64,000 bases of DNA from Scolanthus callimorphus (Eukaryota; Cnidaria; Anthozoa; Actiniaria; Edwardsiidae): positions 6,864,251 through 6,928,250 of the forward strand of contig CM066924.1 in the NCBI GenBank assembly GCA_033964015.1. The letters run 5' to 3'. Under the pieces are notes generated by a model. It did no database searches. It was not told the origin of the DNA and saw nothing but the letters and a program-made list of their open reading frames with translations. The translations under genes were made by a program, and so were the position numbers. This document shows positions 11,149 to 23,800 of the stretch, one piece after another (position 1 is the stretch's first letter; every line of letters starts with the position of its first letter).

Positions 11149-12282
11149 GTACATACATACATACATACATACATCTTTATTTAGGCACGCTGGCCACAAC
11201 AACTGTCTATTTACAAAAGTTAAAAACCAAAACAGACGCTGATTTCCATGTGGGGCGTGTGACTAAATATGAATATATAAATATGGTTTGCAAATTTTTA
11301 CCTAGCATAGCCCATCAGCGACATCCCTATTTATCAGACGCTTAAAAGCAAATAACGATTTAGCCATTTTGGCCTCTTTTGAAAGGGAATTCCATAACAT
11401 GGCGCCATTATAGGAGAAGCTGGATTTCAGAAAATTTGTGCTTGGCTTTGGAAGTGCTAGGTCTGTATCAATATTTCGCAATGAATATTTTTTATCGCAA
11501 TCACTTACTCTTACGAGTCTTGATTTCAGGTGAGTTGGTGCATGACCCTGCAACGCTTTATATATTATGATCAATTTTGCTTTTTTTCGTCTTGATTCTA
11601 AGGATTGCCAACCCAACCCCTCAAGTATGTCTTTCGAGCGAATCGTATAATTAGCTCCAGTGATAAGACGTGCAGCCCGAGATTGAAAACTTTGCAGTTT
11701 GTCCCTAAGGCCCTTCCCGCAAAATGTCCCAAAGGGGCGAGCAGTAGTCAAAATGTGGTTGTACAAGGCCCCTGTATAGAGTTTCCAGAGAGCTCTTTGG
11801 TAGGATTGGTTTTAGACGTCGTATAATGCCAATTCCTGAGCTTGCCTTTTTGCAAATATTATTTATCTGACTCGCCCAAGAAAGTGTATTGTCAATTTCG
11901 ACACCCAAGCATTTATTAGAAGTTACATGGCTGATTACTTTATTGTTCATATGAACTGGTTGAGTTGGATCATACTTATTGTTGATGTTATACCTCGATC
12001 CTATTACCATGAATTTAATTTTGGATGGATGAAATTGAAGCTTGTTTTTATGTAGCCAGTTGTAGACACTTTGAAGGTCATCGTTTATTTTGTCCGTAAG
12101 ACCGAGTGCATCATCAGAAGACGTAAAAATCTGAGTGTCATCGGCATACATACAGGGCATACAGGTATTAAGACAGTCTGGAAGGTCATTTATGTACAGG
12201 AGGAACAGCAGTGGTCCCAAGATTGAACCTTGCGGAACACCACATACAATGTTTTTCGGAGTTGTGTTTTGGGAGTATGAGC
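11149..12282 (-). mobile_element. 5'-truncated non-LTR retrotransposon (CR1/L2-like), RT fragment
   Basis: On the minus strand the frame from about 12280 reads VCGVPQGSILGPLLFLLYIND, then YADDTQIF, the fingers and catalytic motif of a non-LTR reverse transcriptase. A one-base shift near 11710-11720 moves reading to a second frame that continues through LQSFQSRAARLITG and the SFSYNGAMLWNSL C-terminal block to a stop at 11302. An ACATACAT microsatellite at 11148-11174 forms the 3' tail. Endonuclease and 5' RT are missing, so the copy is dead, but it is young enough that two long frames survive. It is inserted in the palindromic element at 10620-12935. Confidence 0.9.
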
Positions 12283-12343
12283 CCTCCGAGCTCAGTTTCT
12301 GGCCTTCCCACGGTTTATTGAAAATTTCAGCTGCTCCTCCTTA

Positions 12344-12787
12344 TGCACCTACCAATGTTTTGCCCCAGGGTGGGGGGGGGGGGGCAACCCCACGGGAATT
12401 TGACATTTTTAGCTTTTGAAATGTCAATTTCCCCACCCTTGGAGCTCCATTAAGGATCAAACTCCCGCCCCTGGGGATCCCAGACCAGTGTAAAGGCGTT
12501 CATAGATACAAACATCAAGAAGCTCTTACCTTTCATTCTGCATCGTTCTCCACAAGAAAAGGCTGAGGAAAACGAAGAAATCTTGTCTCTGGTGGTTTCT
12601 GGGTATTTTCCAAGATGGCGGAAAGCTAGTTCCCAGGACTTTCCAAAAGATGGCAATCGAGTCAAATTTCCTACCCTGGGGACTGCTGTAGATGTCAAAA
12701 TCACAACTCTCGGAGAGCCTTAAAAAGTCAAATTCCCCTGGGTTGCCCCCCCCCCCCCCACCCTGGGGCAAAACATTGATAGGTGCA
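12344..12787. repeat. inner inverted-repeat unit with G14/C14 arms
   Basis: TGCACCTA(C/T)CAATGTTTTGCCCCAGGGT followed by a run of G, CAACCC and GGGAATTTGAC occurs at 12344-12405 and as its complement at 12722-12787. TTA flanks it on both sides (12341-12343 and 12788-12790). This could be a PIF/Harbinger-type MITE, but the inverted match continues outward beyond TTA, so it may simply be the centre of the larger palindrome. Confidence 0.6.
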
Positions 12788-12939
12788 TTACATTGAGCGA
12801 GTTAAATTTTCAATGAAATGTGGGAAGGCCCAAAACACACCTCAGGAGACATTGAGACGTAATAAGTCAACTTTATTTACCGATAATTCGCCTGTTCTGC
12901 CTGTGGTAAAGCAAGGAAAATTAAGACATGTTCTATTGT

Positions 12940-14690
12940 TTTGCATGCTTCTGTTGCAAATTTATCACCAGAATCGAAAGTAAACCTTGCCTAAATATTT
13001 AAAAAAGTTAGCAGGTATAATATCGGCATAAATAAATTAAAAGAATCAGCATAATAGTGGCAATGGATCAACTGATTCCCGGCATTTCGGCCTTGCCTCC
13101 CCCTCTCTTCTGTGTCTGCCTCATACCTGAGGCACGTTCTAGCGATTTTCGAAGTGAGAGCTGACTGGGAGCAAGCTAGTGCGAAAGAGCTTTCCCATGG
13201 TCCTTTGCAACAGCGTCTGAGCCTTCCTATGATGCATTGCACACCTCAAGTTTTACCTTTTTAGCGGATCACTGCAGGTTTTTGCCCTTTTTTAACACAC
13301 CTGAGTATGAGGCAGCTCCTGTATTTTAATAGAAACACAAGTTTGAATAGTTTTATAAATGTTATTTCACAGTGCATATAATTTTTGTGGGCTCATAAAC
13401 CCCTAATATTTTCTGAGGTCACAGGTTGGCATCTCTCTGGTGTTTAGTTAGTGACACATCATTTAGAGGGAAGGGGGGAGAGGCTTTTTGATGGGGATAA
13501 TAATAGCTATCATTCTTTTAAGTTTTTTTAGGGCAGGGTCAAGTTTTGTAAGCAACTAAGTCATTTGGGGAGGGTCAATCTATTTTAGGGGTGTAAAATT
13601 TGCACCTTAGAAATACTTAACTTGGACAACCTTTTAGATATTATTGTGGGATAGTCATTGTAGACATTAGAAACGTGGCAGAAGCATTTCCCATACAATG
13701 CTGTGCCACTGTGATAGTCAATTGTCTGACACATGGTTGTTGAACACAAGCACGAGAACGAGACCCAATAAGGCCCTTCTCTCTCCTGAATGTATTCCAT
13801 TGTTAACCATGATTGTTAGCCTTGTGCGTTATCAACATTTTATCTAGTATTTAAGAGTGAGAGGAGGGCAATTTCGGTTTGGGAAGGAACTTTTTATTTT
13901 AGTTTTGTTCAAGGCAGAGGGCAATCTGACGTTTTTGTTTTTTTTTTACAAATTAATGAAAAATATGAGTCCTTTTTTTCATTATTTTGTAAAAAAAAAC
14001 GTAGCCTCCATTACAGTGTCCCTTGGGGAGAAAAATCATCCAAAAATGTCAGTGGAAGATTCCTGCATGATGTGGGAGCTTGATGCCTAATATAATTTGA
14101 TCATCAAAAGGTAACTTGGCATTGCCCTTTTTACTTCAATATTGATCTGACATAGGGAAGATGACTGACCAGGAAGCAATGGGGAGGCTAATTGGCAGAA
14201 GGGGATATGGATTGGGCATAATATGCTTAGAAAGCAGAAAGACCGCGTTACTGAAAAGAGTGCCCCAAAAATGAAGTGCAAAATTTAAAGGTGACTTAAA
14301 AGGTAAGTGGCTTATGGCAGTTTTTTCAGAAAGGAGTTTAATAATGTTTGTTTGTCAAAACTATGGTGCTTCTGACCAGCTTATTATCATTTCCATTTTT
14401 ATCATTTCCAGGGCCTGGTATCAGGGAAATGGCCTCAATGCCCAGTAAACCGCCCTCTGGGTTTGACAAAAAACATAAGAGACCTCCTTTCATAAAAACT
14501 GTTATGAGCCACCTTAAATTGGTGAAGATAAACCCATTCTTACTAATTTCAGTCTTTGTTCTCTTTTGTGTTAGCTTGACTACTACACTTTCACTATTAA
14601 TGATAAAAATTATAATATTTGTTTTCTACTCTTCAAAAGCTTTAAAATGATATAATACAAGTCATATAATTTAGAATATTGGGTTGATGA
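12940..14690. other. no supported gene
   Basis: Short frames on both strands have no recognisable motif. A possible small exon at about 14411-14520, preceded by a CAG acceptor and reading SKPPSGFDKKHKRPPFIK, looks more protein-like than its surroundings but has no partner exons and I cannot name it. Confidence 0.4.
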
Positions 14691-14695
14691 AGCAG

Positions 14696-14768
14696 GACAA
14701 CCAATGACTGTTATTGAAAATAATTGATAAGAACGTTTCGGCCTTCGGCCTTCATCAGCTTAAACAGT
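14696..14768 (-). ncRNA. candidate hammerhead ribozyme (Penelope-like element type)
   Basis: Read on the minus strand, 14767-14724 contains CTGATGA, then AGGCC-GAA-GGCC, then GAA-ACGT-T-CTTA. This is the hammerhead order: core box CUGAUGA, a GGCC/GGCC stem II, GAA, a self-complementary ACGU minimal stem III as used by dimeric Penelope-type hammerheads, a U cleavage position, and stem I. Stem I pairs UAAG with CUUA next to the core, and ACUGUU pairs with AACAGU further out. One extra A after CUGAUGA and a large bulge on the 3' side of stem I are deviations. No Penelope reverse transcriptase is nearby. Activity is not shown. Confidence 0.5.
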
Positions 14769-16160
14769 TAAAAAGAAGTCATATATATTTTATTGTAGCA
14801 TAAACGCAGACGGAATGGCAACTATATTGGACATGATAAGGTCATTATAAAAAAAGTTAATTAGCATATCAATTTAAAGGGAATTACTGCACCTTAAAGA
14901 TCCTGTGTCTGGCGGGCTTGACTTAGTAACTAGACTGCAGCAAATTTCTTCAACTTTGTTTCATTCAGAGTCCATAATCAGGGGCGTAGCTAGGGAGAGG
15001 GAGGAACAATCGAAAACGTGTATAAAAGCGACTTTTACTATGTAGACTTTATTTTGTTTATTCCAATGATCCATTTTTTGACTCTTATGTTCTGAGGTTT
15101 TCAAGTCTGGGCTACACTCTCGACTCAAGAGTCAGAGTACCGCAACACTTATAAATAACAATTCTTATTTGTTTTTCTCATGACGCATCGCGGGTAATAC
15201 AAAGGACAGCAGGGATGGTGCAACCGATTTCAGAAAAGGTTCCGGGACGTCAACTTTAAAAAAGAACTCACTGCTCAATGACAGGCGCGTAAATGTTGCC
15301 AAAAAGTTCGCGAATCTTTCGTTTTTATGCATTACGAAAATCCTAGGAGACACCGTGCACATGAAACATCACGGACAAAAGATGCGGAAGCTTGAGCTTT
15401 CGGGAAGGCCCTCAAGCAGATATTTTACCCCTAATGGACCAACTACTTCTGTAGGCGTCGAAAAATGCCTATACATATGAAAAAAATGCAGTGCTTTCAA
15501 ACTGCAGTGCGGTCATCTGAAGTACGCTCTATATAAGCATTCTTATGTAATATTTTATATCTTTCAGTTTTAAAATTTCAAGTTTGATAACTGGTCAGCC
15601 TGGAAAGAAATTATAAAAGGCAAATTCGCAACCCATTTCCATCCCCTCTCGATAACAAACCAAAGTAGTCCAAGTATGTAGTGATCTGACAGTTGAAAGC
15701 CATTCCTTTGGTGTACTTTTTCGTTAAAGGGACATGGTCACCTAGAAAACATTATTGCCACAAAATACAACAATATTCTCTGAAATTGAAAGAGTCAGTT
15801 TAAAGAAAGAAGTACGGAAAATTTTGTTGGATTACGATGAAGGATTGCTGAGATATGAGCGAATTAAGATGGCAAATTTAGTATGTTTGAAAAAAGATTG
15901 AGGTAAACCAGGGTAAACCGATTTCAAAAGAGTCCGCTTTCCTCATGTAAGCTGTAATTACAATCCGCGAATATCTTTGCAATCCTCCATCGAAATGACT
16001 TCAAATTTTCACCATGCCAAGTTGAAAGCATTCTTTACAAACTCAGCTAGGCTCAAAACCATTTCGCCTGAAAAAGGGGATTCTTCATAACTCGTGTTCT
16101 ATTGTATGGATCATCATCAGAATTGGTCAGTACAATAATTTTAACAAGAGCTTTATTTTG
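14769..16160. other. no supported gene
   Basis: No exon or intact mobile element is recognised; open frames are short and without motifs. Confidence 0.5.
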
Positions 16161-16167
16161 ACACATT

Positions 16168-16570
16168 TCGTTACCATGGAAACGGTTATCACGTGACTCG
16201 GTGGCGGCCATCTTGGATTTTTTATTTAGACCCTCTGAAGATACACAGAAAAATGTGAAATTGAAAGGTAAACACATATTTAGATACAGGACAACTTCCT
16301 TCAAATGAAACTAATTGGATATCTTGGAATTTCTCAAGAAAAAGAAATTATCAGATTTTTCGTGCTTTTGAAATATATGATATTGTGAAAAAACGTCTTT
16401 ATTAAAACATGATCCACGATATCCAATTAAGTTTACAGAAAGACTAATGATAGAAAGATTATACTGAAAAGAAATTTCTATTTTTCATCTTCTCTACATA
16501 CTTGCACGGGCGCTAAACATTTCATCCAAAATGGCGGATGGTGAGTCACGTGACATCGTTACCATGGCAA
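16168..16570. repeat. foldback repeat with TCACGTGA arms
   Basis: The segment 16168-16218 (CGTTACCATGG, ATCACGTGACTCGGTGGCG, CCATCTTGGA) and the segment 16525-16570 (TCCAAAATGGCG, GAGTCACGTGACATCGTTACC) are imperfect inverted copies about 310 bp apart. This is typical of a non-autonomous foldback element. Motifs of the same kind (TCACGTGAC next to AAGATGGCGG) recur elsewhere in the window. Confidence 0.6.
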
Positions 16571-16654
16571 CAACGACTTAATCGAAATCAGAATTCAAAA
16601 ACGTGTTTGTGGGCTAAGTTTGAAAGATTTTCGTTGAAAAATAACGAAGTTACA

Positions 16655-17784
16655 AAAAAGCAGACGATACTCAAATATACATGACGTTTAACCCCAAGGC
16701 AGTGGGTGAACCAATCTCATCAAAGTCGGCTGTTGAATCCTGTCTAAATGACATAAATCATTGGATGTTCGTTAACAAACTTCGGCTTAATGGAGATAAA
16801 TCTGAATTTTTGGTCATAAATGCGCGCCATCGATCTCCGCCTCCAAATATTGATTCCATTCTGATCGGCGGTGAAACAGTACCTGCATCTTGTGCGGCCA
16901 GGAATATAGGCGTTATGTTTGATAATACGCTGTCTATGGATTCACAGATCAGAAACACATGCAAATCGTCCTTCTATCATTTACAGAACATATCTAAGAT
17001 TAGGAAGTTTATTTCTTCCATCACTGCGAGATTTTGGTACATGCGTTTGTAACTAGTAAACTAGACTATTGCAACTCACTGTTATCAGGTCTGAAGGTTG
17101 AACAGATTCATAAACTACAACATGTACAAAACGCGGCAGCACGCCTCCTCACGGGAACAAGAAAATATGATCATATAACACCGGTGCTAAAAGAGCTTCA
17201 CTGGCTACCTATATCTGAGCGAATTAATTTCAAAGTTCTACTCTTGACTTTCAAATCATTGAATAATTTAGCCCAATCCTACTTGGTGGACCTACTACGT
17301 CCTTATAAGCCTACAAGGAATCTGCGCTCAATGAATAAGAGACTTTTAATACAGCCCTCATACAACCTGAAATCATATGGCTCTAAATCCTTTTCTTATA
17401 TGGCACCTAAACTATGGAACGCGCTACCTCTTCAAATAAGAACTTGCGAATGCTACAGTACGTTTAAATCTCTGGTTAAAACGCTTCTTTTTAGGAAAAC
17501 ATATGATTAAGTGAAGTATACCATTATTATTTTATTTTATTTTTTATTTATCTTATTTCTTTTAATTCTATTATTGTAATTTTTACTACTATTTTAATAT
17601 TTTTATTGTACATTTTTATGATTTTAGATATCTTGCAATAACTTTTATTTTTCATAGGAATTTTAATCTAGGCCATGTTATCACCAATTGTAAATATCTT
17701 ATCAGCTATTTCATTTTAAACTATTGTTATGATATATCATTGTAAAGCGCCACTGGATTTTTAGTAGAAGCGGCGCTATATTAA

Positions 17785-17880
<96 letters not shown>
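16655..17880 (+). mobile_element. 5'-truncated CR1/L2-like non-LTR retrotransposon with (ATT)n tail
   Basis: The frame begins at the catalytic block (KADDTQIY, with the Tyr of YADD changed to Lys), goes through LRLNGDKSEFLV and a CAARNIGVMFDNTLSM block, and is broken by a frameshift near 17030-17040. The second frame carries [41 protein letters not shown] and the final [13 protein letters not shown] block, ending at a stop at 17508-17510. An AT-rich 3' untranslated part leads to about 32 ATT units (17784-17880). The changed catalytic Tyr and the frameshift make it inactive. Confidence 0.92.
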
Positions 17881-17881
<1 letters not shown>

Positions 17882-17905
17882 TGTGATTTTGACGACAAAT
17901 AGAAT

Positions 17906-19750
17906 CTTGACAAGTGATACCTCATTTTAAAGCGAATGTCGTGAATGTCGTGGGCTAAACTATGGTATATAATTGCCCCCGCAGGGTTTTGGCCGGCCCA
18001 GAGGCCAAAACCCGAGGAGGCATTATAGAATCCCCCGCGTAAAGAGAAAATATAAGGGTATATGGTACATATGGCAGAAAAAATCTCGATCCGTCGGAGC
18101 AGCGCCCGCAAAAGGTCTTGGGTAACGTTTATGATTGGATGATCAGATCACGTGACTCGTAAAGGGCCCGCAAAAGGTCTTGGGTAACGTTTATGATTGG
18201 ATGACCAGATCACGTGACTCGCAGCGTGGGTTTGAGACCTCTACTGTTGTCACTGGCGGACAATAAAAATTCTAAACATTCACAACAAACTGGTCGTGAC
18301 ATTTAACAAATCACCAAAAACTCTAAGGAGACGCTCAGCCGAAGTCAGTCAGTGCAATCCATAGTTCAGAATTAGCAAATGTTGAGCTGCTGTGGCTGTG
18401 TAAACTTGAATGTTCACAAAGCAAAGAGCTCTAAACCTCATAATAGTAGTAAAGCATTCAAAATGGTTGCTATTGTGCTTAACAATAGGTCCGCTACGAA
18501 AGAATGTGATAATTTACCGACAAGATTTCCTTTTAATAAGTTCACAAAACTTAGAAAGAGGACTTTAGAATTATTATTTTTTGCATCAGCACAAGGGAGA
18601 AGTAGGCGTTTTTGTCTTCTTCCGATGTGTGCGCTGTCTGCTGTGTAATGGTTGCCTCTATAATAGTACCTTTGTTGACCGGAAATCTGGCAAGGGCGGA
18701 ACGCGTTTTTTAGTTCTGTTAAATTGAGTTCTATTATAAGCTCTTTAGCAGCTTTAGGTGATAGCTGGTATAAAAACGCAGATATAGGTTATTAGGGAGC
18801 AGCGATTGAAAAAGAGCAAAAGCAGAGAAGTCGCGAAGCAGAGACAGCCAACGAGAGTCTAAAGTCTTTTGTTCTGTTCTCCGTTGTAAGTATTTCCGGA
18901 AAGATCAATTGGCTTTAAGCTTTCAAGTATTCATATTCATATAGTTTTCAAACAAGATTTTTGTGCGCAAGTGTTTCTGAGTAAGAATGTGTATTAAAAG
19001 TCGTTTTGGAATTGTGACACAATAGTTTTCAGAAGAATTTTCGGTATTTCGCTAGAGTTTCGTAAGAGTTTTGACGGCTTTTCGTACTTTTGGTTAGAAT
19101 TGTTTGCAGAGTTTCGGCTTATAGAATTTCACATGTATCTTAACGGTTTTGTAATACAACTGACAAACTCCAACAAGCTGATAACGGTGGGTTCGCGTGT
19201 TGTCTGAAACAGCTGTAAAAATGTTAATTGAATACTTATTACATCTACAGTTTAAAAAGCACGGGGGCAGCTCTAGTGAGAACTATTACTAGTTGTATTT
19301 AATTGTACAAAACCGAGATTTGTTCTGGTGCATCAGTTCCACTTTTGAGAGCTACCCTCGCGAATATACAATACAATAACTATCGTTTTTGACACCATTT
19401 TAGCGTTGGCTAAGATGCGTTCTAGAAAACCGTGTCGGGGATTTTGGAAATTCGATTTCCTTTTCAAGTTATGATTTTTTAAATAATTTCTTTTTTATAT
19501 TTCTTTAAAAAATCCTAGCGGACACACAGAACGTACCCTAAAATCGATTCTTTTTAAAATTTTGACACGGTTGGAACATGGAACGAAAGCAGAGAGTATA
19601 TTTGCGTGCGTGGAACTCTCAAAAGTTAAACTGATGCACCGAAAAGATAACTCACTAAAAAAACTGTGTTTTATCAAATTAAAGAAATAAAGTTTTGATA
19701 GTTGAGGTGAATAAATAAGCTTTAAAATGAGGTTATTACTTGTCAAGATA
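17906..19750. repeat. pair of 29 bp inverted repeats 1.8 kb apart
   Basis: TCTTGACAAGTGATACCTCATTTTAAAGC at 17906-17934 matches, with two differences, the complement of 19718-19746. They may be the ends of a 1.8 kb element. The inside has no transposase frame. Confidence 0.5.
18104..18222 (+). repeat. 62 bp tandem duplication
   Basis: GCCCGCAAAAGGTCTTGGGT through AGATCACGTGACTCG occurs at 18104-18165 and again from 18166, with one T/C difference in GAT(C)AGATCA. The copies are adjacent. Confidence 0.9.
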
Positions 19751-20753
19751 CGCCTTTTTACGTGAAATTATGCCATTTTAACGAAAAATACGACAAAGGT
19801 AGTACGTAACCTTAGCAAACCTAGATGATATTTTACTTATTTCTTGTGAATTAACCTCATTGAGGCTAACTAAATTACCCTAAAATCGTAAAATTCCTGT
19901 GTGCGTCACTCAGGCGCCTACAATTATGCACGCTCGGTCCTAAAAAATGCGTGACTCGCTCATGTTGACCTTTTTACCGCTAATGTCAGCGCAAAATACA
20001 AAAGCCCTCACTCTTACACGTCTTGCTTAATTATTTCAACTCCTGGCAATTTGCGCGTCTTCCAGCCCAAATCCCACCGAAAATATTTTCATCGTCTCTT
20101 TGTTGACGCCCAATAGCCGCTGCGTTTCCGGCAAGCGTTGCTAGTAATTGAAATCGGAACGGTTGATGTCACGAACGCAGGGTTGAATTGCGCGCTGAAA
20201 AGGACTGGTACACTGAGGGGCTAGCTATTCAATAACCTTGGACACCGATATCAAATGTACAACGCTAAAATAAAACCGATTTGACTCGCATCACACGAGC
20301 GGATCCAATTTCCTGCCAGATATCTGTCGTTTCCTGACATCACTGCTCTTAGAACGCTATGCAAGACTAATTCCTCAACTAGCCTGCACAAGAGAGGGCC
20401 CTGTCCCTGAAAACAGAGCGCATTCGGAGACTCGGGGCTTGAGTTTATCGCTCTCCCATCTCGTCCAGGCCAGAGCGATCTCATCTTTTGGTTCAGAACC
20501 CAAAGCTACGGTTCTAAACCAGCTGTGAGGGAGACTGGATCACGCATCAAAGTTTACGGCAGTGAAGCAAGCCTGAGTACAGGGTCTTACGAGTCGAAAG
20601 AGTGAACAAGATTGGGGAATATTTTTATTCATTTCGACGCGTGGCTTCGCTGTTGGTTTAAGATAAGCCGCGAAAAGGCTGCAATAACAAAGTACTGTCA
20701 TTTCTCCCTGAAGCGGAACTCCGAGGGGGAAACTCACAAGTTGGGGTAACACA
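18230..20753 (+). promoter_or_regulatory. upstream region of the fibrillin gene
   Basis: This is the 5' flank of the plus-strand fibrillin gene. No exon was recognised, and no TATA box is obvious. An untranslated first exon could lie in here; none can be proposed from sequence alone. Confidence 0.3.
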
Positions 20754-20890
20754 ATGGAGTATAAACATGTCTTGGTTTTCTTGTTTTTATCACTTGTGTC
20801 CCTGTCCTTGTCCCAGTACCAAGGAAATAGACGTAGCGGTCCTCAGAACCGTGGCTCAAGACCTAGGAAGCAGTACCAAATTTTGAAAGG
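20754..20890 (+). CDS. FBN: fibrillin exon 1: signal peptide and propeptide
   Basis: The ATG at 20754 starts [20 protein letters not shown], a clear signal peptide with likely cleavage before Gln-Tyr-Gln. A basic stretch follows ([14 protein letters not shown]) that includes a furin-like RPRK site; fibrillins are matured by furin at the equivalent place. The exon ends ILKGG-type sequence AAAGG before GTAGGT, phase 2. The Leu-Lys-Gly before the junction corresponds to the LKGPNVCG region of vertebrate fibrillin. Confidence 0.88.
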
Positions 20891-23800
20891 GTAGGTCTAC
20901 GATTGATAATGTTTACTGCTCGGTTAAATAGTAGACGTTCAGTTATAATCAAAGTGACATTGTGTGTGTAGGCTGTATATATAATACAGCCCAGGGGTCG
21001 CCAAATGTTAAGGATTGTCTGGCAAGAGGCCGTTTTGAGTTAGTCGAGTTTTGACTCAAGTACCTCATATACATTCTAGGTACTGCTTTAATAATTTATC
21101 ACGATGCTTACTACTCATTCAAAATCGGATTAATCAAAAGGCAAATTGATGGCACTTTTTGTGCCATCAATTAAAATATATACGAGAACCGTAGTTTACT
21201 ATACCTATAAAGGCCCTAGACAGTTAATATTACGTGAAATATGTATAATCTCCTGGGTTATTATACTGTTATGGGATCTTGGCTATGCGCCGGTCACAGT
21301 CAGAAGCGCATAATTAAATCAGCACTGTGTTGTAATAGTTTTTTAATGACTTTTCCAGCCCTCATGTTTGTGGCAGAAGAATCAACCCAAATTGTTGTCC
21401 TGGATGGCAACAACGCTCTTCCCTTGGACTCTGTATTGTTCGTAAGTACCTTCAAAGCTTGTTTTATTTTGGCTTACTTCCATGGTTTCCATAATTCAGA
21501 CCATCCCCTAACCATCCCTTAACCGCAAAATCTCCCCACGCTCTTTATTTCAATAACTAGACGGTAAGTATATCTCTTCAGAAGTTAGAGGCCAAGTAGG
21601 TTGGAATTTCCCATTAAAATGTTCAAGAGGCAGTTCGAAACTACTGCAATTAATTGGCCTATCAAATCAAGACTATCTGAAAAAGCACGCCTGGAGCGAA
21701 AATGTTCAATAATCACTACTTAAGCGCGAATATGTTGTTCGTAAATTGTTGCGCGACTCGATGTTGTCGGATTCGGCTTGATGTGATTTTGTTAGCTGTT
21801 AATTAATGCAGTTTCTTCACTCGTATGGCAACCATATGGTAGTATAGTGGTTGATCTCTTCTTGGACATGTTTGGAAAAGGGAATAAGAAAAAAGAGTTG
21901 TAACAATTTAATCTGGAAAACACTAATGAACTTATATCACGTACTTACAGTCATTGTAATGAACTGATATTAATTCATGTCACAGTTGTAAGATAGAGAG
22001 CCGAATTCCTTCGTGCTCCGAGACTGCAAAAAGATCTTATCCATTGGCATTGAGCTCACATGCATGGCATTTTCACAAAAGTGATTTCTTGACCCAACCG
22101 TAAAGAAATCTACTTTCCTACGACCTCCTTGCTCTTGCGAGTGATGCGCGCTTGAAAGAGCGCTGTTGAGGGTTTTCATCACATAGTAGCACAACTATCG
22201 TCTCCTTGGTATATGACAATTGTGATTGGTCTCAAATCACGCCAAAACTTTAAGTCTATCGCATTAATATGCCACAAAAGTCGTGAACTCTTTCCACAAC
22301 AAAATTTCACACGATTTGGTCTTTTTTTGTGCGGTTTTACCTTGAGATATTTTGGAAACTGACCAAAGGTTTTCGTGACTAAATTCCTGCGTTTTGGCTT
22401 TTGAAAAGTCTTTGTTTTTTACTAGATTTTTTTTGTCGTATTGAACTCGAGGCCCTCTTGCCCTCTACTCCAACTCAGAATGTTTGTCGCTAAACTATTT
22501 TGCTTTAGGGAATCAAGGGCGTTTTTAGAGTCGGGCTTTTCCGCCTTTTTTGTGATTCCCGAATGCTTTATCTGATAAGTGATTTGAATCTGCAAGTTGG
22601 AGCGTGCGCAGCTCATAATAAAGAGGAGGGGTGATTGCGGCGATAGCCTTTGTTCTCAACTTAGCCCTGAGAGAAATGAAATAAAATGATAAAATATGTG
22701 CAATTTCTTCTACACAAGCGCCTTGTTGCATGGGGAAAACATTTAAAGTGCTCTAGTCCCATGATGCATTGCGCGCGTAGGATCTCAAGAATCAGCATGC
22801 TGATCCTTGGAGACCCTCAAATAACGTGATTCCCAAAGTAAAGCGCGCGCTTTTAGCCAATCAGAATCGAGATAGTGAGTACAATGTATAATAATCTGTG
22901 ATGTCATTGTTTACGTTTCGGCTCATTTGCATAGGCAACATAGGGAATCAGGCTGCTCAGTGGAGCTAGAAATGATACGTCCTGAATATCAATGAGGGAA
23001 AAGCTGCATCTAAATAAACTCAAAATGCTGCTCAAAATAGTTCATTTTGTAAGTCCATCACGAATCACGAACTATTTGTTTCAGACTTCAAAAATTTCTC
23101 GTTGATAATTTGCGTTCATTGTACAGTAGTGCAAGAAAATCACGAATCACGGAAGAAAAACGGCGAAAATCACGGCACTAACAATTTGAAATTCACAGGT
23201 CACGAGTGAGACAGCTTTCACGAATCACGGCTTTTATTTTTCCGTTTTCACGAATCACGAGCCAAACTTTGGCCCAATCACGGATCATGAAATACCTCTT
23301 CACCACCCCGAAGAAGGTCTTTAGCGAAGTGAATCATATCACCCACGATAAAAAACACAAGGTCCGAAGAAGCCGGGAATCGAACCTCGAGCACTGAGGT
23401 GCGAGACGAACTGCCATTGGGCCACCTGTGGGGAGGGAGGGGGGGGGGGGGGGGGGGGGTGACTACACATGGGGTAACTGTGTTTTGTATATTTGGACGA
23501 GAGAAAAGTTATAACCTACTAAAGAGACCTTAGAAAAGAAGCCAAGCGTCTGTCGATAGAGACTTTTTTGGACGCATTTCCATTGGTCGAGAGTGACCAC
23601 GTGACATGGATAGTGCGCGCTGCGTACGACTATCAGCCAATGTTGCGATCACTAGTTGCGCGCTAGGTACTTTGAACTCCGACTTGGAGCATTTGAATGG
23701 GCAACACTTGCAGGGTGCCATATGTGAGATTTACTCGAGACGTTGAGATTACATACTTGAATATTTCTGTTGGAAGACGAAATACTTACCCTGCGAGCAG

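Larger units (their letters stand above)
10620..12935. mobile_element. palindromic transposon remnant with nested insertions
   Basis: The left arm (about 10634-10682, CAGGCGAATTAT, AAGTTGACTTATTA, TCTCAAT) matches the reverse complement of 12846-12896. The match resumes at about 12283-12343 (GGCCTTCCCAC, ATTGAAAATTT) against the reverse complement of 12788-12845 and continues into the GC-rich inner arms. The left arm is interrupted by two later insertions: a hAT-like MITE (10683-11140) and a non-LTR fragment (about 11149-12282). Without them the ancestral element was a foldback of roughly 750 bp. No transposase is seen. Confidence 0.7.

Noticed and set aside
14348..14650. Small plus-strand frame with SKPPSGFDKKHKRPPFIK
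   Set aside because: It has a possible CAG acceptor and looks somewhat protein-like, but no partner exon and no family match; not enough for a gene call.
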